Below are positions 10,713-19,276 of a stretch of DNA of 64,000 nucleotides, in pieces. The stretch is from Streptomyces actinomycinicus. GTDB lineage: Bacteria > Actinomycetota > Actinomycetes > Streptomycetales > Streptomycetaceae. The translations under genes and the position numbers were made by a program. Positions within the stretch are counted from its first letter, which is position 1. Each line of letters starts with the position of its first letter. The stretch spans positions 108,544-172,543 of the forward strand of contig NZ_JAERRK010000020.1 of NCBI RefSeq assembly GCF_016741775.1, given 5' to 3'. Under the pieces are notes generated by a model. That model saw only the letters and a list, made by a program, of their open reading frames with translations, searched no databases and was not told the origin of the DNA.

Positions 10713-11204
10713 GTGACCGACAGCAGCACGCGTCCGCTCGCCGTGTTCGATCTCGACAACACCCTGGCCGACACCGCTCACCGGCAGCACTTCCTGGAGG
10801 GCCGGCCGCGTGAATGGGACGCGTTCTTCGCTGCCGCGCCCCAGGACCCGCCGCTCGCCGAGGGGGTGGCGCTGGCCGTCGAGAGTGCCCGGGAGTGCGA
10901 GGTCGTCTACCTCACCGGCCGTCCCGAGCGGTGCCGTCAGGACACGCTGGCGTGGCTCGCGGACCACGGTCTGCCCGCGGGACGCGTGTACATGCGCCGC
11001 AACGCCGACCGCCGGCCCGCCCGGTTCACCAAGCTGGAGATCCTGCGCCGGCTCGGCCGGGACCGGGAGGTCCGGGTCCTGGTCGACGACGACGAGCTGG
11101 TGTGCGACGACGCCGAGCGCGCCGGGTTCACCGTCGTGCGGGCCCGCTGGGCCGGCAGGTCGGCCGCGCTGGAGGACGCGCAGGAGCGCGAGGGCCGCAC
11201 CTGA
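10713..11204 (+). CDS. HAD-superfamily phosphatase/polynucleotide kinase-phosphatase-like protein
   Basis: This 163-residue protein opens with the HAD nucleophile motif VFDLDNTLADT. VVYLTGRPERCRQ supplies motif II, KLEIL the Lys of motif III, and VRVLVDDDELVCDDA motif IV. The LTGRPE...R and MRRNADRRP signatures resemble the 3'-phosphatase domains of polynucleotide kinase-phosphatases, but no kinase domain is present. GTG 10713 is chosen because the conserved core begins a few residues later and upstream residues look like non-coding sequence. Confidence 0.8.
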   Translation: MTDSSTRPLAVFDLDNTLADTAHRQHFLEGRPREWDAFFAAAPQDPPLAEGVALAVESARECEVVYLTGRPERCRQDTLAWLADHGLPAGRVYMRRNADRRPARFTKLEILRRLGRDREVRVLVDDDELVCDDAERAGFTVVRARWAGRSAALEDAQEREGRT

Positions 11205-11237
11205 GGCCGCAGCGGCGGCTGCGGGCGCCGGGCCGGC

Positions 11238-11453
11238 TCAGTCGCCGTCCTCGATGCGGAAGCCGACCTTCAGGCCCACCTGGTAGTGCTCGATCCGGCC
11301 GTTCTCGATCTGGCCGCGGACCTGCGTCACCTCGAACCAGTCCAGGTTGCGCAGGGTCTGGTCGGCTCGGGCGATGCCGTTGCGGATGGCCTGGTCGACG
11401 CCCTCGTGCGAGGTGCCGACGATCTCGGTGACCCGGTAGGTGTGGTTCGACAT
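11238..11453 (-). CDS. Dodecin family flavin-binding protein
   Basis: This 71-residue protein (YRVTEIVGTSHEGVDQAIRN, then RTLRNLDWFEV-like TLRNLDWFEVTQVRGQIENG) is a clear dodecin. Dodecins form hollow dodecamers that store or buffer FMN or other flavins. Length and motif spacing are normal. It ends facing the HAD gene and diverges from the sugar-binding lipoprotein gene. Confidence 0.93.
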   Translation of the reverse strand: MSNHTYRVTEIVGTSHEGVDQAIRNGIARADQTLRNLDWFEVTQVRGQIENGRIEHYQVGLKVGFRIEDGD

Positions 11454-11555
11454 GCGGGTGCTCCTCTCGTCTCACGCCGTACTCCACCGTGCCGTATCGG
11501 CGCTCCGCCCGCACGGCGTCGCCCACGCGGCGTCGGTACCCCTTGACCCTCCGCA

Positions 11556-11569
11556 TTGGTCCATACCAA
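11556..11569. promoter_or_regulatory. DasR-like (GntR) operator upstream of the binding-lipoprotein gene
   Basis: The palindrome TTGGTCCATACCAA has perfect 5-bp arms. Its core TGGTCCATACCA differs from the DasR dre core TGGTCTAGACCA at two positions. It lies about 96 bp upstream of the lipoprotein start, just after a TTGACC (11543-11548) that could serve as a -35 box, so a repressor here would block the promoter. The match to dre is from memory of the consensus. Confidence 0.5.
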
Positions 11570-11665
11570 AATCCAGGACACCCGTACGAGCACCCGTGCT
11601 CGTCCCCCCACGCCGGGCCCCCACCCCTGTCCGCACCACCCATGCCAGACAGAACAGGACCCCTC

Positions 11666-12922
11666 GTGAGACAGCGTCTGCTCGCCCTCATCTGCGTCAC
11701 CGGCTCCCTCGTCAGCGCCTGCGGGATGCTGCCCGGCGGACACGAGCGGAAGACCGTCACGGTCTGGCTGATGAAGGACAGCGCGTCCAGGGACTTCCTG
11801 CGGCGATTCACCGAGGACTTCGAACGCACCCACGAGGACCTGCGGTTGGACATCCGCATCCAGGAATGGACCGGCATCGTGGAGAAGGTCCGCGGCACGC
11901 TCAAGGAGGACTCCGAGGGCGGCCCGGACGTCATCGAGGTCGGCAACACCCAGGTGCCGCTCTACGCCGACGGCGGCAGGCTCGTGGACCTCACGCTGGA
12001 GTCCATGCGCGACTGGGGCAAGGAGAAGTGGCTGCCCGGCCTCGCCCAGCCCGGCAAGGACGGCAACAAGCAGTACGGCATCCCCTGGTACGCGGCCAAC
12101 CGTGTGGTCATCTACCGCAAGGACCTGTTCGAGCAGGCCGGTGTCACGGGCCCGCCCAGGACCCGCGACGCGTGGCTCGCCGCCACCGAGAAGCTCGACA
12201 CCGGCGGCAACCAGGGCATCTACCTCGCCGGACAGGACTGGTACACGCTCGCCGGCTTCATCTGGGACGAGGGCGGTGACCTGGCCCGGGAGAAGGACTA
12301 CGCGTGGCGGGGCACCCTGGACACACCGGAGGCGCTGCGCGGCATGGACTTCTACCGGCGGCTCCAGGCGCTGGGCGGGGGCCCCGTGGACGCCGACGAG
12401 GAACACCCGCCCCAGGCCGGGGTGTTCGCCCGCGGCAAGGTCGCGCAGATCATCGCCGTACCCGGGGTCGCCCAGTCGATCGTGCGGCAGAACCCGGAGC
12501 TGAAGGACAAGCTGGGCTTCTTCCCCGTGCCCGGCACGGGCGCCGGCCGGCCCGGCACCGTCTTCACCGGTGGCTCCGACCTGGTCGTCCCCGAGAACAC
12601 CGACGACCAGTTCGCCGCGACCACCGTCGTCGCAGCGCTCACCGGCGCCAAGTGGGACACCGAACTCGCCCGCACGATGAACTACGTGCCCAACAAGACC
12701 ACGCTGGCCGGTGCGGTCGCGGGCGAGGAGGGGGTCGCCGCCATGGCCGCGGGCGCGGCGCACGGCCGGGCGACCCCCAACACCCCCCAGTGGGCCGACG
12801 TCGAGGCCGACAACCCGATCAAGGAGTACATGACCCGGGTGCTCGAGGGAGCGGACCCGGCGACCGAGGCCCGCCGGGCCTCACGCGAGATCACCGGGGC
12901 GCTCGCCCCGGACGTGAACTGA
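11666..12922 (+). CDS. Extracellular sugar-type ABC solute-binding lipoprotein (orphan)
   Basis: GTG 11666 gives a 418-residue protein with a lipoprotein signal ending in LVSAC (lipid-carrying Cys19). The mature part is an SBP_bac_1-type carbohydrate-binding protein: KTVTVWLMKDSAS at the start, DGNKQYGIPWYAANRVVIYRKDLFE near residue 130, and AVPGVAQSIV near 265. GTG 11666 has an AGGAC about 7 bp upstream, whereas ATG 11642 has none. No permease or ATPase gene is adjacent, so it must serve a transporter encoded elsewhere or act as a sensor. The DasR-like operator upstream hints at amino-sugar or chito-oligosaccharide control. Confidence 0.85.
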   Translation: MRQRLLALICVTGSLVSACGMLPGGHERKTVTVWLMKDSASRDFLRRFTEDFERTHEDLRLDIRIQEWTGIVEKVRGTLKEDSEGGPDVIEVGNTQVPLYADGGRLVDLTLESMRDWGKEKWLPGLAQPGKDGNKQYGIPWYAANRVVIYRKDLFEQAGVTGPPRTRDAWLAATEKLDTGGNQGIYLAGQDWYTLAGFIWDEGGDLAREKDYAWRGTLDTPEALRGMDFYRRLQALGGGPVDADEEHPPQAGVFARGKVAQIIAVPGVAQSIVRQNPELKDKLGFFPVPGTGAGRPGTVFTGGSDLVVPENTDDQFAATTVVAALTGAKWDTELARTMNYVPNKTTLAGAVAGEEGVAAMAAGAAHGRATPNTPQWADVEADNPIKEYMTRVLEGADPATEARRASREITGALAPDVN

Positions 12923-12946
12923 CCCGGTGGACCGCGCCCACCGGGC

Positions 12947-13063
12947 CGGGCTCACGGGACCTTCACCGGACCGGTTCATGGACCCGGTTCACGGGTCTGG
13001 GTTCACCGGGCCGGGTTCACGGGTCCGGGTTCACGGCAGCGGGTTCACGGCAGCGGGTTCACC
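12947..13063. repeat. Minisatellite (GGTTCACGGG-type) anchored at the egtD stop codon
   Basis: About eight degenerate copies of a 12-14 bp unit built on CGGGTTCACGG fill the convergent gap between the lipoprotein gene and egtD. Read on the minus strand, each unit contains TGAACCC, and the first unit includes the actual egtD stop codon (CGG TGA). It may also act as a bidirectional terminator region, though no single long hairpin stands out. Confidence 0.8.
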
Positions 13064-14018
13064 GGGCGACGCTGAGCGACAGCGCGAAGCGGCCCTCCGC
13101 GTCCGTCCACCAGTGGGTCAGATCCAGTCCCACGGCGGCCAGTTCCGCGGTCACACCCTCCTTCCGGAACTTGGCCGAGACCTCGGTGCGCAGGTCCTCG
13201 CCCGCCGCGAAGTCCACGGCGAGGTTCAGCGCGGGCACCTTCACCGTCTGCGCGGTACGGGAGCGCAGCCGCATCTCGATCCACTCCCGCTCGGCGTCCC
13301 ACAGGGCCACGTGGTCGAAGGCGTCCGGATCGAAGTCGGCGCCCAGTTCCCGGTCGACGACGGCCAGTACGTTCTTGTTGAACGCGGCCGTCACCCCGGC
13401 CGCGTCGTCGTACGCCCGGACCAGCACCCGCTCGTCCTTGACCAGGTCGGTGCCGAGCAACAGCCCGTCGCCCGGCGCGAGCAGGGAGCGCACGGAAGTC
13501 AGGAACCCGGTGCGTTCGGCGGGCAGCAGGTTGCCGATCGTGCCGCCGAGGAAGGCCACCAGCCGGGGCCCGGGCGTGGCCGGCAGGGCCAGCGGGGCGG
13601 TGAAGTCGGCGATCAGCGCATGGACGTCGAGGTCCGGGCGCTCCGCGACGAGGGCCTGACCGGCCTGGGTGAGGGCGCTCTCGCTGACGTCGACCGGGAC
13701 GTAGGCGGCGAGCGGGAGCGCGTCGATCAGATAGCGGGTCTTCTCCGAGGAACCCGAGCCCAGCTCGATCAGCGTGCGGGCACCGCTCGCGGCGGCGATC
13801 TCCCCGGACCGGGCGACGAGGATCTCCCGCTCGGCGCGCGTGGGGTAGTACTCGGGCAGCTCGGTGATCTCATCGAACAGTTCGCTGCCGCGGGCGTCGT
13901 AGAACCACTTGGGCGGCAGCCACTTGGGGCTGTCGGTGAGGCCGTTCAGGACGTCGGCGCGCAGCGCGGCGTCCGTCGCGTCCTCGGGGAGGGTACGGGT
14001 GACGTGCAGGGGGCTCAA
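13059..14018 (-). CDS. egtD: L-histidine N(alpha)-methyltransferase, ergothioneine biosynthesis
   Basis: This 319-residue protein shows the EgtD family features: KWLPPKWFYDARGSELFDEI near residues 32-51, ELPEYYPTRAE near 53, LIELGSGSSEKTR (SAM motif) near 80, and LVAFLGGTIGNL near 157. It trimethylates histidine to hercynine, the first step of ergothioneine synthesis. The start is TTG 14018: it has AAGGAG 8 bp upstream and gives SPLHVTRTLPED, the usual EgtD N-terminus. TTG 14018 overlaps the egtC stop (TTGA), so it is coupled to the rest of the operon as its last gene. Confidence 0.94.
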   Translation of the reverse strand: MSPLHVTRTLPEDATDAALRADVLNGLTDSPKWLPPKWFYDARGSELFDEITELPEYYPTRAEREILVARSGEIAAASGARTLIELGSGSSEKTRYLIDALPLAAYVPVDVSESALTQAGQALVAERPDLDVHALIADFTAPLALPATPGPRLVAFLGGTIGNLLPAERTGFLTSVRSLLAPGDGLLLGTDLVKDERVLVRAYDDAAGVTAAFNKNVLAVVDRELGADFDPDAFDHVALWDAEREWIEMRLRSRTAQTVKVPALNLAVDFAAGEDLRTEVSAKFRKEGVTAELAAVGLDLTHWWTDAEGRFALSLSVAR

Positions 14019-14830
14019 CGACAGGGCTCCTTCGGTGAGGGGGGCGCTTCCGCCCGGGCGGGGCCGACGGCGGGAACGGTCGCCGGATCCTCCAGCGGGG
14101 CGAGCAGCACGCCGGCGCGGCTCGCGGTGAGCACGGTGCGGTCGGGGACCTCCTGCCAGAGGGGGTCGTCGTCGTACGGCTCGGAGGCGACGACCGTGCT
14201 CCGGCCGGGCTCCGTGCGGTACCAGAGGGTGTCGCCCCAGGCGGTGGCGGTGACGGTGGTGCCGTCGGTGAGCAGGAGGTTCAGCCGGGAGGCGGGGGCG
14301 GCCCGCGCGAACCGGCGGACCGTCTCGCCGAGGGCCCGCTCCGGTTCCTCCCCGCAGCGCAGCAGGTGCAGGACCAGCGCCCACACGAACGCCGAGTCGG
14401 TCCGGGCCTGCAACGAGAGCAGTTCGACCGGGGGCAGCGCGGGCACCAGGGGTGCCGCCGAGTCCGGCCAGCCCGCGATCGCGCCGTTGTGGCTGAACAG
14501 CCACCGGTCCGCCGCGAACGGCGCCGCCGCGGCCTCCGCGTCCGCCCCCGCGAGGGTCGCGTCCCGTACGGCGGCGAGCACGGCACCGGAGCGGACGACC
14601 CGGGCCAGGTCGGCGAAGGACAGGTCGGCCCAGATCGGCCCGGCCCGCCGGTAGCGGGCCGGCACCGGATCGTCCGGGGAGTACCAGCCCACCCCGAAAC
14701 CATCGGCGTTGACCGTTCCGTACCGCTGCCGCCGCGGTGCCCACGACTGCCGGAACAGGCTGTGCGCAGGCTCCACCAGGTACCGGCCCAGCGGTGCTTC
14801 CGGTCCCAGGTAGGCGAGGTGACGGCACAT
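14015..14830 (-). CDS. egtC: Ergothioneine biosynthesis class II glutamine amidotransferase
   Basis: This 271-residue protein begins MCRHLAYLG, so Cys2 is the N-terminal nucleophile of a class II amidotransferase fold. GTVNADGFGVGWY near residue 38 and FSHNGAIAGWP near 112 are further family motifs. EgtC removes the gamma-glutamyl group from the hercynyl-gamma-glutamylcysteine sulfoxide made by EgtB. The start overlaps the egtB stop by one base (TGATG) and the end overlaps egtD. Confidence 0.93.
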   Translation of the reverse strand: MCRHLAYLGPEAPLGRYLVEPAHSLFRQSWAPRRQRYGTVNADGFGVGWYSPDDPVPARYRRAGPIWADLSFADLARVVRSGAVLAAVRDATLAGADAEAAAAPFAADRWLFSHNGAIAGWPDSAAPLVPALPPVELLSLQARTDSAFVWALVLHLLRCGEEPERALGETVRRFARAAPASRLNLLLTDGTTVTATAWGDTLWYRTEPGRSTVVASEPYDDDPLWQEVPDRTVLTASRAGVLLAPLEDPATVPAVGPARAEAPPSPKEPCR

Positions 14831-16179
14831 CAGCAGGCCTCCGAGCGGGCGGTGCGGAACCCGGAGAAGATCTGCCGCCGGACCGGGTAGTCCCAGTTAC
14901 GGAACGTGCCGCGGCAGGCCACCGGGTCCACGGCGAACGAACCGCCGCGCAGCACCTTGTGGTCGGAGCCGAAGAAGACCTCCGAGTACTCCTTGTACGG
15001 GAACGCCCGGAAACCCGGGTACGGCAGGAAGTCGCTCGCCGTCCACTCCCACACGTCGCCGATCAGCTGCCGCACGCCGAGCGGTGACGCACCGGCCGGA
15101 TAGCTGCCGGCGGGGGCGGGCCCGAGGTGCCGCTGGCCCAGGTTGGCGTGCTCGGGCGCCGGGTCGGCGTCCCCCCACGGGTAGCGCATCGAGCGGCCCG
15201 TGGCCGGGTCGAAGCGGGCAGCCTTCTCCCATTCCGTCTCGGTGGGCAGCCGCCGCCCGGCCCAGCGGGCGTAGGCGTCCGCCTCGTACCAGCACACGTG
15301 CACCACCGGCTCGTCGGGCGGCACCGGCTCCGTGAGCCCGAACCGGCGCCGGAGCCACTGGCCGCCGTCCCGGCGCCAGAACAGCGGGGCGGTGATGCCG
15401 TGCCGCCGGATGTGCGCCCAGCCCTCCGGCGACCACCAGCGCTCACCGTCGTAGCCGCCGTCGTCGATGAACGCCTGGTACGCCGCGTTGGTGACCGGGG
15501 TGGTGTCGATCCAGAACGGTGCCACGTCCCGCGGATGCGCAGGGCGTTCGTTGTCCAGCGCCCACGGCTCGACGGAGGTGCCCATGGTGAACGGGCCGCC
15601 GGGCACGAGGACTTCGGCCGGGCCGGTGAACGGCGGGGCCGGCTCCGGATCCGGTGCGGTCAGGGCCCGGGGCCCCTTGCGCAGCTGATGGGTTATCAGC
15701 ATGGTCTCGTCGTGCTGCTGTTCGTGCTGGGCGATCATCCCGAAGGCGAATCCGGCCTCGGTCAGCCGGGTGCCGCGGAAGTCCGCCGTCTCCAGCAGGT
15801 CCAGCGCCCGGCCGCGCACCTCGGCCGCGTACCGGCGGGCCTCCTCGGGCGGCAGCAGGGGCAGCTTGGGGCGCTCCGCGCGCGGGTGCTCGAACGCGTC
15901 GTACAGGCCGTCGATCTCGGGCCGCATCGCGTCCCGGCCGCCGACCGCCCGCAGCAGCCACAGCTCCTCCTGATTGCCGATGTGCGCGAGGTCCCACACC
16001 AGCGGCGACATCAGCGGGGAGTGCTGCGCGGTGAGGTCCGGCTCGCCGACGCAGGTGGTCAGCAGCGTGGTGCGGTCACGGGCGGTCGTCAGGGAGGTCA
16101 GCGCGCGCTTGCGCAGCGCCTCGGTGTCCGTCCCGGCGGTCTCGGTCTCGGTCTCGATGTCGGTCTCGGGGGCGGTCAT
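14830..16179 (-). CDS. egtB: Iron-dependent sulfoxide synthase, ergothioneine biosynthesis
   Basis: This 449-residue protein has an N-terminal DinB-like helical domain with the iron-binding HX3HXE motif (QHEQQHDE). A C-terminal formylglycine-generating-enzyme-like domain follows, with TMGTSVEPWALDNERP, LPTETEWEKAA, DVWEWTAS and VLRGGSFAV. It joins gamma-glutamylcysteine and hercynine with oxygen. A (ET)n-rich N-terminus precedes the catalytic part. The ATG overlaps the egtA stop (ATGA). Confidence 0.94.
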   Translation of the reverse strand: MTAPETDIETETETAGTDTEALRKRALTSLTTARDRTTLLTTCVGEPDLTAQHSPLMSPLVWDLAHIGNQEELWLLRAVGGRDAMRPEIDGLYDAFEHPRAERPKLPLLPPEEARRYAAEVRGRALDLLETADFRGTRLTEAGFAFGMIAQHEQQHDETMLITHQLRKGPRALTAPDPEPAPPFTGPAEVLVPGGPFTMGTSVEPWALDNERPAHPRDVAPFWIDTTPVTNAAYQAFIDDGGYDGERWWSPEGWAHIRRHGITAPLFWRRDGGQWLRRRFGLTEPVPPDEPVVHVCWYEADAYARWAGRRLPTETEWEKAARFDPATGRSMRYPWGDADPAPEHANLGQRHLGPAPAGSYPAGASPLGVRQLIGDVWEWTASDFLPYPGFRAFPYKEYSEVFFGSDHKVLRGGSFAVDPVACRGTFRNWDYPVRRQIFSGFRTARSEAC

Positions 16180-17525
16180 GTGCGGACGTCCTTCCTCCCG
16201 TGGGCGGTGCGGGTGCCCCCGGCCGGGGCCGGCCGGGACCGGGGCGGATCCAGGGCGGGCAGCCGGTCCAGCAGGTCGTCGGCCGGGCAGCGGCCCCGGG
16301 CGACGTGACGGTCCCGGTAGGCCGCTACGGCGTCGATGACCCGGGGGGTGGCTCCGAGCCGGGGCAGCGCCTCCAGGGCCGCCCCGAAGCAGATGCCGGC
16401 GGCCTCGCGCAACTCCGGGTCGGCGAGCCCGAGCCGGGCCGCGTCGACCCACAGCGGGTTGTGCGGGGCGGGCCGGTTCAGGGCCCGTTCGGCCAGCGGT
16501 TTCACGGTCCGGTACGCGGTCTCGGCGGCATGCGGATCGTCGAACAGCGCCGCCGTCACCGCGAGCGGCACGATCCAGCCGTCCTCGCCGGGCTGCGCGT
16601 CGATCATGCGCAGCTCCAGGTGGCCGCGCGGCCGGACCGGCGGGAACAGGGTGGTCAGGTGGTACTCGAGGTCCGCCCGAGTGGGCGGCCGGGGCGACCC
16701 GGAGCGGGTCCACTCCCGGAAGGTGAGACCCTCGGGCACCTCCCAGGGCCCGCCGTCGTCCCGGCGGACGCACATCACCGGTGCGTCCAGCACATGCCGG
16801 GCCCAGGCGGCCCGTGGCTCGGCGTTCAGCGGGGGAGCGCCCGCCCGGCCCGCGCCGATCTCCGTCCACCGCAGCTGCCGGGTGGACTGCCAGCCCGTGG
16901 GACGGCCGCCGCTCAGCGGGGAGTTGGCGAACGCGGCCACCAGCACCGCGCCCAGCTGGTGCGCCAGCCACCAGCGCCGGACGTGCCCCAGCGGGCCGGG
17001 CTCCTCGTGGCCGGCGTCCACGCAGACCTGGACGGAGGCCGAGGCGCACATCATGTGCCGGCCGGCCGGACCGGTGCGGTCCAGGCAGACCTCCATGGCG
17101 TCGTAGCGCGGTGCGTGCAGGAACCTGCGGGGCGCGTGCCAGGGGTCGTGGCCGATGCCGGTGAGGCCGAGACCGTCCTCGGCGAGCACGGCCCGGACGG
17201 TGTCCAGGTCGGCGGAGACGGTGTCGACGCACTCCATCAGGGAGGCGGCGGGCGGCGAACTCAACTCCAGCTGGCCGCCGGGTTCGACGGTGAGCGCCGA
17301 CCCCAGGGGTACGGTCCGCAAGGTGGCGTAGACCGCTTCGAGCCGTTCGGCTGTGACGGGGAGCCGCGGCAGCTCCAGCGAGTGGACCAGCCACTCCAGC
17401 TCCACACCTAGGGCGCGGGGCGGCCCGGTCTTGAAGCAGATGCCCCGGACCAGGGCCTCCACCTCGGCCTCGGTGACGGCGGTGCGGTGGCCCGTACAGT
17501 CACCGCCGTTCTGTGATTCGGACAT
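16176..17525 (-). CDS. egtA: Glutamate-cysteine ligase, ergothioneine biosynthesis
   Basis: This 449-residue GshA/GCS2-type ligase has GVELEWLVHSLE near residue 40, VEPGGQLELSSPP near 85, GIGHDPWHAPRRFLHAPRYDAM near 125-146, and ASVQVCVDAG near 165. It makes gamma-glutamylcysteine, the thiol donor for EgtB. ATG 17525 has GGAGG 10 bp upstream; an in-frame extension to 17636 lacks family sequence. It is the first gene of egtABCD. No egtE (C-S lyase) follows. Confidence 0.93.
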   Translation of the reverse strand: MSESQNGGDCTGHRTAVTEAEVEALVRGICFKTGPPRALGVELEWLVHSLELPRLPVTAERLEAVYATLRTVPLGSALTVEPGGQLELSSPPAASLMECVDTVSADLDTVRAVLAEDGLGLTGIGHDPWHAPRRFLHAPRYDAMEVCLDRTGPAGRHMMCASASVQVCVDAGHEEPGPLGHVRRWWLAHQLGAVLVAAFANSPLSGGRPTGWQSTRQLRWTEIGAGRAGAPPLNAEPRAAWARHVLDAPVMCVRRDDGGPWEVPEGLTFREWTRSGSPRPPTRADLEYHLTTLFPPVRPRGHLELRMIDAQPGEDGWIVPLAVTAALFDDPHAAETAYRTVKPLAERALNRPAPHNPLWVDAARLGLADPELREAAGICFGAALEALPRLGATPRVIDAVAAYRDRHVARGRCPADDLLDRLPALDPPRSRPAPAGGTRTAHGRKDVRT

Positions 17526-17743
17526 GTTTCGGGATCCTCCAGAGAGTCCACCGTTCCACCGGCCCGGCAACGGATGATCCGGACCGGCACTCGTCCCACC
17601 CAAAACCCTCGCGCCGATTCGCACAAGGGTGCGCACCCCAACGTTCCGGATCGGTCACATCCGTTTCCCGCTGCGTTTCCGGAGCGTTCCGGGGGCGGGA
17701 AACTCCGTTGCACAGCATCACCAGCATCACCCAGGATGCCTGC

Positions 17744-17812
17744 GTGAGCACGACGAGCACGGCGGAGACCGCTCGGGCCGTGGTCACGGCGTCCACGGGG
17801 GTGGTGCCGTGA
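17744..17812 (+). CDS. Possible 22-residue leader ORF coupled to the macrodomain-like gene
   Basis: GTG 17744 has AGGA 7 bp upstream and opens a 22-codon frame (MSTTSTAETARAVVTASTGV...). Its TGA overlaps the GTG start of the next gene as GTGA. The predicted peptide is Thr/Ser-rich. A coupled leader peptide is possible, but so short a frame can arise by chance. Confidence 0.3.
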   Translation: MSTTSTAETARAVVTASTGVVP

Positions 17813-18651
17813 GCGCGCGCCTGCGCGGGATCGCCGCCAAGACGGAACGGATCGTGACGGCGGGCCGGTACCGGGCGCCGGACGGCCGGGAGGTGCCGGT
17901 CGCGGAGGCGGTCCGGGCCGCACGGGCGGGCACCCGGATGTTCGGTCCCGCCCCGGTGCCGGTCGAGCCGGCGGCCGGGCGGGACACCGTCTTCGAGGTC
18001 ACCGGAGAGAGCAGCCTGGAGGCGGCCCGCCGGCTGGCCGACGCCCCGGTCGCCGTCCTGAACTTCGCCTCGGCCCGGAACCCGGGCGGCGGCTACCTCA
18101 ACGGCGCCCAGGCCCAGGAGGAGGCCCTGTGCCGCGCCTCCGCGCTCCACACCTGCCTGCTCGAGGCCCGTGCCTTCTACGACCACCACCGCGCCGACCG
18201 CGACCCGTTCTACACCGACCGCGTCATCCACTCCCCGGCCGTCCCCGTCTTCCGCGACGACCGCGGCCGGCTGCTTCCCGGCCCGTACCCGGCGGGTTTC
18301 CTGACGGCCGCCGCCCCGAACGCGGGCGTGATCCGGCGTACGGCCCCGGAACGGGCCGCCGAGCTGCCCGGCGCCCTGACGGTGCGGGCGGAACGCGTGC
18401 TGGAGACCGCCGCGGCCCACGGCTACCGGCGGCTGGTGCTCGGCGCCTGGGGCTGCGGCGTCTTCCAGAACGACCCGGCGCAGGTCGCGGGCGCGTTCCG
18501 GGCGGCGCTGGGACCCGGCGGCCGGTTCGCCGGCACCTTCGGGCACGTGGTGTTCGGAGTGCTGGACCGGACCCCGGGCGCCGCGGTGCGCGAGGCGTTC
18601 GCACGGGCGTTTCCCGAGGCCCTGAGCGCCACCGACCGGGCCAGGGCGTAG
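17809..18651 (+). CDS. TIGR02452 family protein (PARG/macrodomain-like)
   Basis: From GTG 17809 the protein is 280 residues. It has the hallmark of microbial PARG-like proteins, NFASARNPGGGYLNGAQAQEE near residues 85-105. An RASALHTCL segment follows, then a typical APNAGV and LGAWGCGVFQNDP near 208. The family adopts a macrodomain-type fold expected to bind or cleave ADP-ribose; its cellular target is unknown. The GTG overlaps a possible upstream mini-ORF. It is convergent with the PemK-like gene, 38 bp apart. Confidence 0.85.
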   Translation: MSARLRGIAAKTERIVTAGRYRAPDGREVPVAEAVRAARAGTRMFGPAPVPVEPAAGRDTVFEVTGESSLEAARRLADAPVAVLNFASARNPGGGYLNGAQAQEEALCRASALHTCLLEARAFYDHHRADRDPFYTDRVIHSPAVPVFRDDRGRLLPGPYPAGFLTAAAPNAGVIRRTAPERAAELPGALTVRAERVLETAAAHGYRRLVLGAWGCGVFQNDPAQVAGAFRAALGPGGRFAGTFGHVVFGVLDRTPGAAVREAFARAFPEALSATDRARA

Positions 18652-18689
18652 CGCCGTGGCCGGCCGCCCTGCTCCGGGACGCGGGCCGG

Positions 18690-19160
18690 TCAGGTCCAGC
18701 CGTAGCGCTCGTGCAGCCGCTGTCGGACCAGGTTGAACCGCATGCGGTCCAGCGCACAGGCCTCGCGGCGCATGCCCTCCTCGTGCAGCCGCAGCACCCG
18801 GCCCACGTTCACCCAGGAGTCACGGCCCGCCCGGTCCCACGGCCCGCTGCCGATCGCCACCCACTCCCGGGCGCCCCTCGCGCCGCCCTCCCGCTCGGCG
18901 TCGTGCCGCTTGCTGGACAACTGCACGGCGAGGAAGGTACCCGCCGCCTCCCGGGCCACGACCAGGACGGGGCGGTCCTTGCCCCGGCCGTCGTTCTCCT
19001 CGAACGGCACCCAGGTCCACACGATCTCGCCGGGGTCCGGGTCGCCGTCGTGGGCCGGGGAGTACTCGGTGCGCACCCGGCCGACCTCGCGCGGGGCGGC
19101 CTCGGTGGTGGCGTGCGGGCCCCTGCGGCCGGGGACGTCCTCTTCGGTAAACGTGCTCAC
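18690..19160 (-). CDS. PemK/MazF-family toxin-like protein
   Basis: This 156-residue protein has a PemK-type core: PGEIVWTWVPFEENDGRGKDRPVLVV near residues 43-68 and FLAVQLSSKRHD near 75. WDRAGRDSWVNVGRVLRLHE near 107-126 and an RMRFNLVRQRL end follow. MazF/PemK proteins are RNA endonucleases, but solitary actinomycete members like this one often lack a toxin role. No antitoxin gene is adjacent. The ~40-residue N-terminal extension is polar and unlike MazF. The start is GTG 19160. Confidence 0.75.
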   Translation of the reverse strand: MSTFTEEDVPGRRGPHATTEAAPREVGRVRTEYSPAHDGDPDPGEIVWTWVPFEENDGRGKDRPVLVVAREAAGTFLAVQLSSKRHDAEREGGARGAREWVAIGSGPWDRAGRDSWVNVGRVLRLHEEGMRREACALDRMRFNLVRQRLHERYGWT

Positions 19161-19223
19161 GCGGGCACCCTAGTGCCCCACCTCCCGGGCGTGACGGGCA
19201 CCTGCCGCCCCCGGCCCGTCGAC

Positions 19224-19264
19224 ACGCAGGGCCGGGGCCCTGGTGAGGGACCCCGGCCCTGCGT
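19224..19264. terminator. Strong hairpin terminator downstream of flotillin
   Basis: Perfect 14-bp arms (19224-19237 and 19251-19264, ACGCAGGGCCGGGG and its complement) enclose a 13-nt loop. It lies 13 bp past the flotillin stop and before the PemK-like gene on the same strand, so it probably separates the two units. Confidence 0.75.
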
Positions 19265-19276
19265 CACCGCTTGCCG

